Assembly: GCA_012965455.1 (NCBI GenBank)
Contig: DTSG01000263.1
Location: 1-11,786, forward strand
Direction of reading: 5' to 3'
Length of the DNA stretch: 11,786 nucleotides
DNA from: Planctomycetaceae bacterium
GTDB lineage: Bacteria; Planctomycetota; Planctomycetia; Pirellulales; Pirellulaceae
Shown here: positions 1 to 7,418 of the stretch, piece after piece
Position numbering within the stretch: the first letter of the stretch is position 1
Layout of the letters: each line of letters opens with the position of its first letter
Notes under the pieces: generated by a model
What the model was told of the DNA's origin: nothing
The model's input: only the letters and a program-made list of their open reading frames with translations
The model's database searches: none
Made by a program: the position numbers and the translations under genes

Positions 1-1031
1 CGGTAGTGCAGATTGGCGCGGTGGCTATATTTCGGAATGTCACCAGGTACCCAATGTGAGCCATTGTCACTAGTCACGATCAGTAACGTGTTCTCCAGAT
101 GCCCCCCCGACTTTAACGCGGACACGATTTCACCGATCACATGATCACATTGGTTCACAAAATCACCGTAGTAACCTGCTTTCGCTTTTCCTTTGAAATC
201 TGCAGTTGGCACCCACGGAGTATGCGGAGCCGACAGCGGGAAATAGAGAAAGAACGGTTTCTTCCCATCCTGCTCATCAATCCAAGACACCGCTTTTTCC
301 GTCACAAACGGCAATACGTCAATGTGCTTGAAATCTGGGGCTGCATCCCCGCCGCGCCACATACCGCCACCGTTTTGCCTTCGATGAGCTGATTTCTTCA
401 CCATACCAGTTGGCAGAGTTATCGGTTTTTCGTTCTCGACAAAGACATACGGATTCATATCAAGTGATGCAGGAATGCCATAGAAATAATCAAAACCCAA
501 CGCATTAGGTCCGGGAGCCAGCGGTTTAAAATAGTCGACCGCATGCGGATGTGCTTTCGGTAACACGACGTTCGCTGCTGGATAGTCCTTGGCAGCGAGA
601 TCGGGTAGCTGAAAACCTAAATGCCACTTGCCCACGCAAGCAGTGTTGTAGCCTTGAGCTTTCAATAAACTCGCCACGGTCGCTCGTTTAGGCGAGATAA
701 GCAAGCGACTGTAGCCCCACCCTACTCCACTCTTGAGTCTTCCCCGCCATGCATAGCGACCAGTCAACACTCCATAGCGAGTCGGCGAGCAGACGGCTGA
801 TGGTGAATGGGCATCCGTAAATCGCATTCCCCCTGTGGCGATCGCATCCATATGAGGCGTGGGGATCTTGCTATCGGAGTTATAGCACCCCAAGTCCCCC
901 GAGCCGAGGTCATCGGCCATGATGAAAACTATGTTGGGACTCTTTGTCGGCCGCTTCGTTTCGCCCCACGCAGCGCTACAAAACAAACAACCCAAAATCC
1001 AGATCGTTACTATTCTTCCAATTATCGTCAT
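1..1031 (-). CDS. Secreted formylglycine-dependent sulfatase, 3' end outside the window
   Basis: This reads as an uninterrupted frame of 343 complete codons from an ATG at 1029-1031 to the left edge, so the C-terminus is missing. Residues 1-23 look like a signal peptide with likely cleavage after AAWG. The mature part opens with PNIVFIMADDLGSGDLG (residues 32-48), which carries the paired aspartates D40/D41 that ligate calcium in sulfatases. The signature is CSPTRYGVLTGR at 81-92; C81 is the residue normally converted to formylglycine. GKWHLG (134-139) gives the expected active-site Lys and His, APHTPW (268-273) a further His, and TSDNG (320-324) the second metal-binding Asp-Asn pair. The family (S1, arylsulfatase-like) hydrolyses sulfate esters; in planctomycetes many copies are thought to act on sulfated polysaccharides. 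The exact substrate cannot be read here. A GGAG ribosome-binding site (plus-strand ctcc at 1038-1041) lies six bases before the ATG. The gene begins 30 bases after the stop of the haem protein, so co-transcription is likely. Confidence 0.93.
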   Translation of the reverse strand, partial: MTIIGRIVTIWILGCLFCSAAWGETKRPTKSPNIVFIMADDLGSGDLGCYNSDSKIPTPHMDAIATGGMRFTDAHSPSAVCSPTRYGVLTGRYAWRGRLKSGVGWGYSRLLISPKRATVASLLKAQGYNTACVGKWHLGFQLPDLAAKDYPAANVVLPKAHPHAVDYFKPLAPGPNALGFDYFYGIPASLDMNPYVFVENEKPITLPTGMVKKSAHRRQNGGGMWRGGDAAPDFKHIDVLPFVTEKAVSWIDEQDGKKPFFLYFPLSAPHTPWVPTADFKGKAKAGYYGDFVNQCDHVIGEIVSALKSGGHLENTLLIVTSDNGSHWVPGDIPKYSHRANLHY

Positions 1032-1061
1032 CACAATCTCCGTTTACAAGACACGTTTACA

Positions 1062-4000
1062 TTACTCGTCTGTTGAATCTTTCACATCCGTTACATCATC
1101 TGCACCACTAACTGGTACCTGTACTGGGCTCGCAAGATAGGCAATCAGATTTCTTATCTGCTCGTCCGTTAAATCCTTGAGCAAGTTCTCGGGCATCAAA
1201 GATTGTTTCGATTTGCGAATCTTATCAACCTCGGATACCGGTAGTCGTATTTGTTCTTTATCGGTTTGAACCATCAATACCTGTTCTGACTCCAGCGTAA
1301 CAACACCCGTCAATACGCGTCCCGCAACAGTCTCAATCACACTAACTTGGAACCCTGTCGCAACAACGGCACTAGGCGTCACTACGTTTTGTAAAGCATA
1401 ATCGATATTCGCTCGTCCCGAACCCGTTAAATCAGGTCCAATTTTTTCACCATCGCCAAATAACTTATGGCAGCTTGCGCATCGTTGTTTATAAGTGGCT
1501 CTTCCTTGGCTCAAGTCTGGAGGCACATCGCTCTGAGTTACTAGCATTGCCTTAATCAGTGAGATTTTTTTTAACTGTTCTTCACTGCTAATCTGCACCG
1601 CTCCCCACAGTTCCGACAACTTCTCTGTTAACTCAGCACTATTAATATTTGAAATCTGCCGTGCTTGTTGAGGCGTAACATGTTCTCGCGGCACACGCCC
1701 TGTTTCAAGTGCAGCTAACAACTCGTATGCATAATCCTCTCGTGAGCTAAGTGTGTCGATAACAGCATTTTTTAGAGGCTTATCTAGCGATGCATATTTG
1801 CCGAGTAACAATTTGGGGGTTTGCACATGGTCGAAACGCCTCAAACCACGAATCGCTGCCATCTGCACTGCACGATCACCAATCATCCCTTGCAGCAACT
1901 CGGGGATTTTCAATTCACTTCCTACTCCTTCGCCCGCCACGGACACCAAAGAGTTAACCGCGGTGGTCCGTACTTCTGCAGCCAAGTCCTTGTCACTGGC
2001 AACGCTAACGAGTTGTGCCAGCGCCACGCCGTCTCCAAACACAGCGCCTACTTGTTGCACCAACTGTCGTCCTTTTTCGTTTCCAGAGGCTTTGACCAAG
2101 TCCGCAAAAGATCGCCACGATTTTGGCATTTCCATCTGCCGTTGACCACGCACACCAACACCGAGACCAACCAACATTGGCAAAACTTCTTGCGACTGCG
2201 TTTTATTGAACATCGCTTGCTGCCGCACCATGATCACCATCAGCTTTTCAAAATCACCAGCGTAACTCACCGCGCTTACCGTAATCCGCCGCGCGACAAA
2301 TTCTTGCAACAAAGCCGCATCCGACAACATCGAAAACTGCAACGCTTTATCTGCGTCTTGCAACACAACCGGCTCAATCGCATACCAAATCATCGCCATT
2401 AACCGTTCGTCGTGAGCGACAGGTATTTTCTCGACTAATGCAGCGGCGACAGCCCACCGCAAGGCATTGGGAACCTTTGCCATGGCCGCAGCGATGTGCA
2501 ACCGTACCAGACCGGAGGTTTCTCTGTGTGCGAGGTCAGCCAATGCTGTGGCACAATCTATTTTCGGTACATCATTTTCAAACAACAACCGCACTCCCCA
2601 CACACGCAGATGCTCATTGGAGTCATTCAACAAATCCTCCAGGACTGCCCCAGACTGCCCCAAGGCGTGCAAACACCACAGAAAGCGCAATTTTCGAGTT
2701 GTATCGACTGACTCACGGAATCTATTTTTTAACAATCTCACCGCCGTCGTTAGATCACCATCACCAACCGCGCGTTCTTGCAAAATACGCCGAGCATGAC
2801 GAACAAACCAATCATTTTTGTGGTTCTGCAAATCAATCAATTCGGGGGTGGACAAGTCTTGCAAATCGAAAGCGGCCAAACGACTTGGCTTGCCATAGGT
2901 AATCTTATAAATCCGACCAGACCGCCGATGGATTCCATCACGGTCATGACACTCACCGAGGTCCGTCCAATCCGTCAAGAACACACCTCCATCTGGACCA
3001 TATTTCAGTTCGACCCCTCTAAACCAATCACTATTGGCAAACAAGAAATCTTGGCCGTGTTCCGCAGTGTAACTACTCCCTGCGCGTCTTAGCGCGTCCA
3101 TATTGACTCGTTTACCATGCGTGTTGCACATAAACATTTTGCCGCGATATTGTTCTGGCCAGTTGTCACCAAGGTAGATCATCCCCCCGCAGTGACTGTG
3201 CCCCCCACCATATTCATCGTGCAGGTTTGGCTCGCCAATTTCCTTACGACTCTCGGACCACAATCCTCCTGCAAAATGCAGGTGGTCCGATGTAGACGTC
3301 ATCGACACAAATGTATTGGGGTTCAAATGGGACCCGTACATTCGCTCATAACGTGCACCCGGAAGCAAATGCCATAGATGCCCAATGACGTTGTTCGTAA
3401 AAAACATCTCGCCATAGTCGTCATAATCAAATCCCCACGGGTTGGTCGTTCCATGGGACACAACTTCAAATATTTTATGCACCGGATGAAACCGCCAAAT
3501 ACTACAGTTCAACGTCGTCCGCTGTTTGTCGCTGGTTCCTGGAGCCCCCACGTGACTTGTCGCTTTGATTCCGTGCCGCCCATAGAGCCAACCATCGGGG
3601 CCCCACCGCAAACCATTGACGACGTTATGGCCAACTTCCCGCAGATTAAATCCGTCCAACAATATCTGGGGAGGGCCATCCGGTTGATCATCGCGATCGC
3701 CATCTGGAATAAAGATAAGATAGGGAGCGGCAGTACACCAAACTCCGCCAAAGCCGATTTCAATTCCGGTCAGCTGATGGCCGTCATCAAGAAACACCTT
3801 CTTTTTATCAAATTGCCCATCTTGATCGGTGTCTTCAAAAATAACAATCCTATCGTAAGCTTCTGCGTTCCATTCAGGATAGGAGTAGTTTTCAATGACC
3901 CACAACCGCCCACGATCATCAAACGTAAATGCTAGTGGTTGGTGCACATCAGGTTCACCGGCAAACAAAGAAACATCAAACCCGGCCGGAACTTTCAAGG

Positions 4001-4187
4001 CCGCCAATGCTTGCAACGGTGGGGGAGGTATGTCCTGAGGGTCCTGCGTATTGATCGCTTGCCGTGGAACCCCATTAGCGCCGGTCGGTGTCTCGGCAAT
4101 TAACGTGTCAGTTGCCGCGCCACCAAAAAACACGCTAACAACAAGTAACAGGCCAAGACGTCGTCCGCTGGTATTACTGTGTCTCAA
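1062..4187 (-). CDS. PVC-type secreted dehydrogenase-like protein with C-terminal cytochrome c (CxxCH)
   Basis: The protein has 1041 residues and is exported. Residues 1-31 form an Arg-rich, hydrophobic signal sequence. Residues about 55-435 match the Pirellula/Verrucomicrobium 'membrane-bound dehydrogenase' N-terminal type (TIGR02604-like), a probable beta-propeller: PAGFDVSLFAGEP (68-80), two Asp-rich loops resembling calcium sites (DTDQDGQFD at 119-127 and PDGDRDDQPDG at 161-171), NGLRWGPDGWLYGRHG (191-206) and NPWGFDYDDYGEMFFTNN (249-266). Residues about 440-880 are helical and HEAT-like. The C-terminus is a cytochrome c domain (TIGR02603-like): haem-binding CASCH with C903, C906 and H907, then IGPDLTGSGR, and M998 in LMPENLL as a candidate distal ligand. 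Known relatives are assumed to oxidise sugars or similar substrates, but this activity is mostly unproven. The start is TTG at 4185-4187: a TAG lies eleven codons upstream in frame, no ATG occurs between, and the next Met lies deep inside the propeller. The sulfatase follows after 30 bases. Confidence 0.93.
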   Translation of the reverse strand: MRHSNTSGRRLGLLLVVSVFFGGAATDTLIAETPTGANGVPRQAINTQDPQDIPPPPLQALAALKVPAGFDVSLFAGEPDVHQPLAFTFDDRGRLWVIENYSYPEWNAEAYDRIVIFEDTDQDGQFDKKKVFLDDGHQLTGIEIGFGGVWCTAAPYLIFIPDGDRDDQPDGPPQILLDGFNLREVGHNVVNGLRWGPDGWLYGRHGIKATSHVGAPGTSDKQRTTLNCSIWRFHPVHKIFEVVSHGTTNPWGFDYDDYGEMFFTNNVIGHLWHLLPGARYERMYGSHLNPNTFVSMTSTSDHLHFAGGLWSESRKEIGEPNLHDEYGGGHSHCGGMIYLGDNWPEQYRGKMFMCNTHGKRVNMDALRRAGSSYTAEHGQDFLFANSDWFRGVELKYGPDGGVFLTDWTDLGECHDRDGIHRRSGRIYKITYGKPSRLAAFDLQDLSTPELIDLQNHKNDWFVRHARRILQERAVGDGDLTTAVRLLKNRFRESVDTTRKLRFLWCLHALGQSGAVLEDLLNDSNEHLRVWGVRLLFENDVPKIDCATALADLAHRETSGLVRLHIAAAMAKVPNALRWAVAAALVEKIPVAHDERLMAMIWYAIEPVVLQDADKALQFSMLSDAALLQEFVARRITVSAVSYAGDFEKLMVIMVRQQAMFNKTQSQEVLPMLVGLGVGVRGQRQMEMPKSWRSFADLVKASGNEKGRQLVQQVGAVFGDGVALAQLVSVASDKDLAAEVRTTAVNSLVSVAGEGVGSELKIPELLQGMIGDRAVQMAAIRGLRRFDHVQTPKLLLGKYASLDKPLKNAVIDTLSSREDYAYELLAALETGRVPREHVTPQQARQISNINSAELTEKLSELWGAVQISSEEQLKKISLIKAMLVTQSDVPPDLSQGRATYKQRCASCHKLFGDGEKIGPDLTGSGRANIDYALQNVVTPSAVVATGFQVSVIETVAGRVLTGVVTLESEQVLMVQTDKEQIRLPVSEVDKIRKSKQSLMPENLLKDLTDEQIRNLIAYLASPVQVPVSGADDVTDVKDSTDE

Positions 4188-4238
4188 AACTCTTACGCCA
4201 ATATCTAACTTTACGAACTATCAAATTTATGATGGTCA

Positions 4239-5621
4239 TTAAGACCTGCGTGCCAAAGCACCCATTGGATCCCAGGGACACAGCGGTGTTGGTTCGAGAT
4301 CCCAAGCGGCCAACAGTTCAGCGGGGAGGTATTTTTTATGAATGGCAACTTCAAACATAAACTCATCGAACCACGAATCATTCATCGTGTAAAATCCCTT
4401 CTTGCCGTTTTCGTCGCCCCAACTATTTTCCACTCGCCAACGTCGCGCCCGCTGGCCATTTTCATCTTCGATTACATCGACGCCTGTAAACAACATGGCG
4501 TGAGTCATCAAGGTTTCGTGGTATTCCAAACGTTCCGCTTTGGTTAACGTCAATTCGGCATCGTACACATCTTCGTACTTAAACAGATCTACATCCCAGA
4601 CGCCCTCTTTACGGTCCATCATTTTTCCAACGTCGCAACCCATCCATACCGGTTCACCATCAAGCAAGGTTGCCATCGCTAATTGCTTCATCGTTGGCAC
4701 ATCGACATTCAAGTACTTAACAATATCTCCCCCCACTACGTTACCTAAGAATTCGACCGTATATGTATTGTTGTAAGAACTCGTACTACGGGGGTCATTG
4801 ACGAGGCAAACATAATCCGACGGATCCGTTTGAAAATACCGATTTGCAAATTCGAGCGGCGTCATTTCACCGTCGTTGTGAAACACCTTGTCCTTATCAT
4901 TCCATTGCCAATCAAATTCCGTGGGCGGGGTTCCTAAGTGAATACACAACATCCGATAAACTTCTTCAAGAATTTTATTCTTGGTCGCTTGCACTTGCTC
5001 GCTCGCAATACCCACTTCAAGGCAACTGCGCAATTCCAAGGCTCCTTTGCGCAAGCGAGCCAGCAACTGTTCATTCATTTTACGTGTCGCACTTGAACTT
5101 TGCGTTTCTGGCATTGCGTACTTGGGCACGATGCCGTGCTTGCGAATAATATTGACGAACATGTTCCATTGACCACCGTCATCCAGCGGGCACTCCAATA
5201 GAAATGCAACTGTACGGTCGTCAATTTCGCGATCCGCGGTTTCAATCATCGCTTCTAAAAAATAGTTGGCACGTTCAAACTTATCCCAAAACAACGTGTA
5301 ATTTTGACTGAACTCAAATTTCTTTAGATTCAGTGCCTCCATCGCTGCTGGGCGAAACAAGTTCAATCCTGCAAACAGCCAACATCGTCCACTCTGCTTT
5401 TGGTTAGTAACCTTCCAGCTATCTAAAAGATTAGAAAACGAATGGTCGGTAGCCGCGACGACACTATGGTTGCGTGATATAAGATCGATGCCGTTCCTAG
5501 TGACAGCATTCTGCATAAGCTGAGCTGTAGGATGGCTATTAAAATCTGCTCGAAGCTGAGCGATATATTCATCGGTAAGTCGGTTGTCGGTCGTTGTTTC
5601 AGGTGTCGGTGCAATCGCCAT
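4239..5621 (-). CDS. pepC: Aminopeptidase C / bleomycin hydrolase, family C1B cysteine peptidase
   Basis: This is a 460-residue cytoplasmic peptidase, the usual length for bleomycin hydrolase/PepC, with no signal peptide. The papain-type active site is complete: oxyanion Gln Q74 in VTNQKQSGRCWLFAGLN (71-87), nucleophile C80 six residues later as in papain, H374 in MTHAMLFTGVD (372-382), and N399 in VENSWGDENGKKGFY (397-411). Family members cleave N-terminal residues from peptides and usually form hexameric rings with the active sites facing an inner chamber; the C-terminal residues often occupy the active site and set the exopeptidase mode. Here the chain ends GALARRS, so that role cannot be judged by eye. 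The ATG at 5619-5621 has only a weak AAGG upstream. The gene diverges from tupA across 165 bases, and the haem protein begins 51 bases beyond its stop. It is probably a general peptide-turnover enzyme with no visible link to either neighbour. Confidence 0.95.
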   Translation of the reverse strand: MAIAPTPETTTDNRLTDEYIAQLRADFNSHPTAQLMQNAVTRNGIDLISRNHSVVAATDHSFSNLLDSWKVTNQKQSGRCWLFAGLNLFRPAAMEALNLKKFEFSQNYTLFWDKFERANYFLEAMIETADREIDDRTVAFLLECPLDDGGQWNMFVNIIRKHGIVPKYAMPETQSSSATRKMNEQLLARLRKGALELRSCLEVGIASEQVQATKNKILEEVYRMLCIHLGTPPTEFDWQWNDKDKVFHNDGEMTPLEFANRYFQTDPSDYVCLVNDPRSTSSYNNTYTVEFLGNVVGGDIVKYLNVDVPTMKQLAMATLLDGEPVWMGCDVGKMMDRKEGVWDVDLFKYEDVYDAELTLTKAERLEYHETLMTHAMLFTGVDVIEDENGQRARRWRVENSWGDENGKKGFYTMNDSWFDEFMFEVAIHKKYLPAELLAAWDLEPTPLCPWDPMGALARRS

Positions 5622-5786
5622 GCAAAAGGTGCCTTATTCGATGCCAGAGTTTTTCAGGAACTGTTGGTTAGTTAACAAAGATAGCTTCATTCTAAACTAT
5701 TTTAGCGAGTTTTGTATGAATGGACGAGTAGTACTCATAGGCCATTACCTTACGTAACATAGCCCGTTTTGATAAATTAGAAACAG
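5622..5786. other. Divergent intergenic region between pepC and tupA, with short palindromes
   Basis: This AT-rich stretch of 165 bases must hold the control regions of both pepC (leftward) and tupA (rightward). It contains the palindrome TTACGTAA (5750-5757), preceded by a second TTAC at 5745-5748; the inverted repeat GAGTA-G-TACTC (5726-5736); an overlapping wider pair TATGA (5715-5719) and TCATA (5735-5739); and GTTAAC near 5671-5676. TGATAAATT (5770-5778) resembles an extended -10, but no convincing -35 sits at the right distance. I see no ModE-like operator and no recognisable riboswitch of the molybdenum or tungsten cofactor type. Which palindromes, if any, bind a regulator cannot be decided from one sequence. 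Confidence 0.35.
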
Positions 5787-6659
5787 TTGCGACAAACTTC
5801 CTTTTCTCGAGTAAAACCCGTGCGTTGTTCATCCTGCCTCCTGCTTGCCGTGTTGTCCTTGTTGTCTGGAGGATGTTCCGAACAAACCACCGGCACTGGA
5901 CAACCCGCTACCGGCAGCTCGCATCAACTACGATTAGCCACCACAACTAGCACTCGAGATTCCGGGCTTCTCGATGAACTCATCCCCAAATTCCAAGCGA
6001 AATATAATTGCCAAGTGACTGTCATCGCCGTTGGAACCGGAGCGGCTCTTAAACTGGGTCAACGTGGTGAAGTCGACGTTCTCATTGTCCACGCCCCAGC
6101 AGCAGAACAAGCGTTTATGCGTGCTGGCCATGGTGTGACTCATCAACCGTTCATGGAAAACTATTTCGTAATCCTTGGGCCGGCGCATGACCCAGCCAAC
6201 ATCAAGGACAAACCTCCAACAGAGGCATTCCAACGCATCGCCAACCGATATGGGTTTGCCTCTCGCGGAGACGATAGTGGAACGCACAAAAAAGAACTCG
6301 GTCTCTGGAAAGCTCTCGGTTCGAAACCCCCTACCATGAATTATCTTGAAACCGGACAAGGTATGGCCAACACACTTTTAATCGCCGAGGAAAAGCAAGC
6401 GTACGTGCTAACTGATCGAGCAACCTACTTACGTTTCAACGAACGACTTACGTTGGTACCACTTACATCTCCACACCCTGCCTTAAAGAATCGGTATAGT
6501 GTCATTACCGTAGCGCCCACAAAAAACGATATGATAAATCAGCGGCAAGCAACTCAACTAGCCGAGTTCCTCGTCATGTCCGAGGCCCAAAAAACCATCT
6601 CGGAATATAAAATCCAAAACCAAATTTTATTCAGCCCACTGACACCCCGCACCAAGTAA
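5787..6659 (+). CDS. tupA: Tungstate ABC transporter substrate-binding lipoprotein TupA
   Basis: The periplasmic binding protein of a tungstate importer, 290 residues. The N-terminus has a hydrophobic stretch followed by LLSGGC with C30, a probable lipoprotein cleavage and lipidation site, then a Ser/Thr/Gly-rich linker. The mature protein opens with LATTTSTRDSGLL (50-62), which contains the TTTS motif that binds the oxyanion in characterised TupA proteins. AVGTGAALKLGQRGEVDVLIVHAP (81-104 overall), ILGPAHDPANIK (129-140) and ASRGDDSGTHKKELGLW (158-174) are further family hallmarks. TupA is selective for tungstate over molybdate in studied cases; here that is inferred from family resemblance. 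The longest start is TTG at 5787, three codons after an in-frame TAG. A GTG at 5820 (residue 12) would still leave a complete signal sequence and a longer leader, so it is a real alternative. tupB begins 51 bases after the stop. Confidence 0.93.
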   Translation: MRQTSFSRVKPVRCSSCLLLAVLSLLSGGCSEQTTGTGQPATGSSHQLRLATTTSTRDSGLLDELIPKFQAKYNCQVTVIAVGTGAALKLGQRGEVDVLIVHAPAAEQAFMRAGHGVTHQPFMENYFVILGPAHDPANIKDKPPTEAFQRIANRYGFASRGDDSGTHKKELGLWKALGSKPPTMNYLETGQGMANTLLIAEEKQAYVLTDRATYLRFNERLTLVPLTSPHPALKNRYSVITVAPTKNDMINQRQATQLAEFLVMSEAQKTISEYKIQNQILFSPLTPRTK

Positions 6660-6710
6660 TCTAACCCCTTATCAAATTCCAACACCTCTAACATTTAGCC
6701 CACGTATTTC

Positions 6711-7418
6711 ATGGAATTCATCTGGAACGGTATCGTCGAAGCGCTCAAGTTGATCCTAGCGGGTGACCCGCAGGTTTTGGACGCGGCGTGGCGCAGCATC
6801 TGGATTTCAACTACCGCCGTAGCGTTGGCCGCCGTGGTCGGAATTGCGATTGGTTGTTTGCTGGCTCGAGCGAATTTTCGCGGCCGAACTTTATTAATCA
6901 TCCTATTTCGAGCGGGCATGGGCATCCCTACCGTCCTGATTGGACTTGTCGGTTATGCCCTGCTCTCGCGTCAAGGACCACTAGGCATGCTGGAACTGTT
7001 GTACACGCCAGTGGGGATCGTGTTAGGCGAGTTTGCATTGGCGCTGCCCATTATCGTCAGTTTGACTCACGCTGCGATTGCCAATCTTGACCCCCGCGTG
7101 CATGAAACAGCAGTCATGCTGGGCGCGTCCCCGTGGCAGCGATTAAAAACATACTTGGGCGAGGCGCGACTAGCGATCACACTGGCGTTGCTGACCGCTT
7201 TCGCTCGCTGCTTCACCGAACTCGGTATTGCCATAATGATCGGCGGGAACATTAAGTTCATAACTCGTACGCTAGCAACCGCAACGACTCTCGAAACCGC
7301 TCGCGGCAACTTATCCCGCGCCGTAGCCATGAGCCTTGTATTATTATTGATGGCAATCGTCATGACTACGGTTATTTCTCTACTGAGCACTCCACGGTCG
7401 CAGGAGAAACGCGCATGA
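6711..7418 (+). CDS. tupB: Tungstate ABC transporter permease TupB
   Basis: A 235-residue inner-membrane permease with about five hydrophobic segments, roughly at residues 31-52, 59-82, 100-120, 152-178 and 203-227. The cytoplasmic coupling loop at about 131-157 (HETAVMLGASPWQRLKTYLGEA) corresponds to the EAA loop of molybdate/tungstate-type permeases that docks on the ATPase. The ending GGNIKFITRTLATA (178-191) also fits the TupB family. It should form a homodimer that receives tungstate from TupA. The start is ATG at 6711; no Shine-Dalgarno sequence is visible before it, so it may rely on translation from tupA or a non-canonical mechanism. Its stop overlaps the tupC start by four bases (ATGA), indicating coupled translation. 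No frameshift or truncation is seen. Confidence 0.93.
   Translation: MEFIWNGIVEALKLILAGDPQVLDAAWRSIWISTTAVALAAVVGIAIGCLLARANFRGRTLLIILFRAGMGIPTVLIGLVGYALLSRQGPLGMLELLYTPVGIVLGEFALALPIIVSLTHAAIANLDPRVHETAVMLGASPWQRLKTYLGEARLAITLALLTAFARCFTELGIAIMIGGNIKFITRTLATATTLETARGNLSRAVAMSLVLLLMAIVMTTVISLLSTPRSQEKRA
7402..7406 (+). promoter_or_regulatory. Shine-Dalgarno sequence of tupC
   Basis: AGGAG inside the end of tupB lies eight bases before the tupC ATG at 7415. It is the clearest ribosome-binding site of the operon and fixes the tupC start at the ATGA overlap. Confidence 0.8.

Noticed and set aside
987..990. Possible lipobox (ILGC, residues 12-15) in the sulfatase signal sequence
   Set aside because: The residues before the Cys fit the lipobox poorly and a better ordinary cleavage site (AAWG) follows, so a plain secreted protein is more likely.
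1821..2402. 193-residue plus-strand open frame opposite the HEAT-like region
   Set aside because: Its composition (very rich in His, Asn, Arg, Gln) is that of an antisense shadow, and the minus-strand frame continues without a break through the whole gene with recognised domains at both ends.
5622..5786. Possible molybdenum/tungsten cofactor riboswitch before tupA
   Set aside because: I could not fold a multi-stem structure with the expected conserved elements in the 165 bases; only short palindromes are present. A covariance-model search would settle it.
5934..6359. 141-residue minus-strand frame inside tupA
   Set aside because: The plus strand carries clear TupA motifs through the same bases; this is a shadow.
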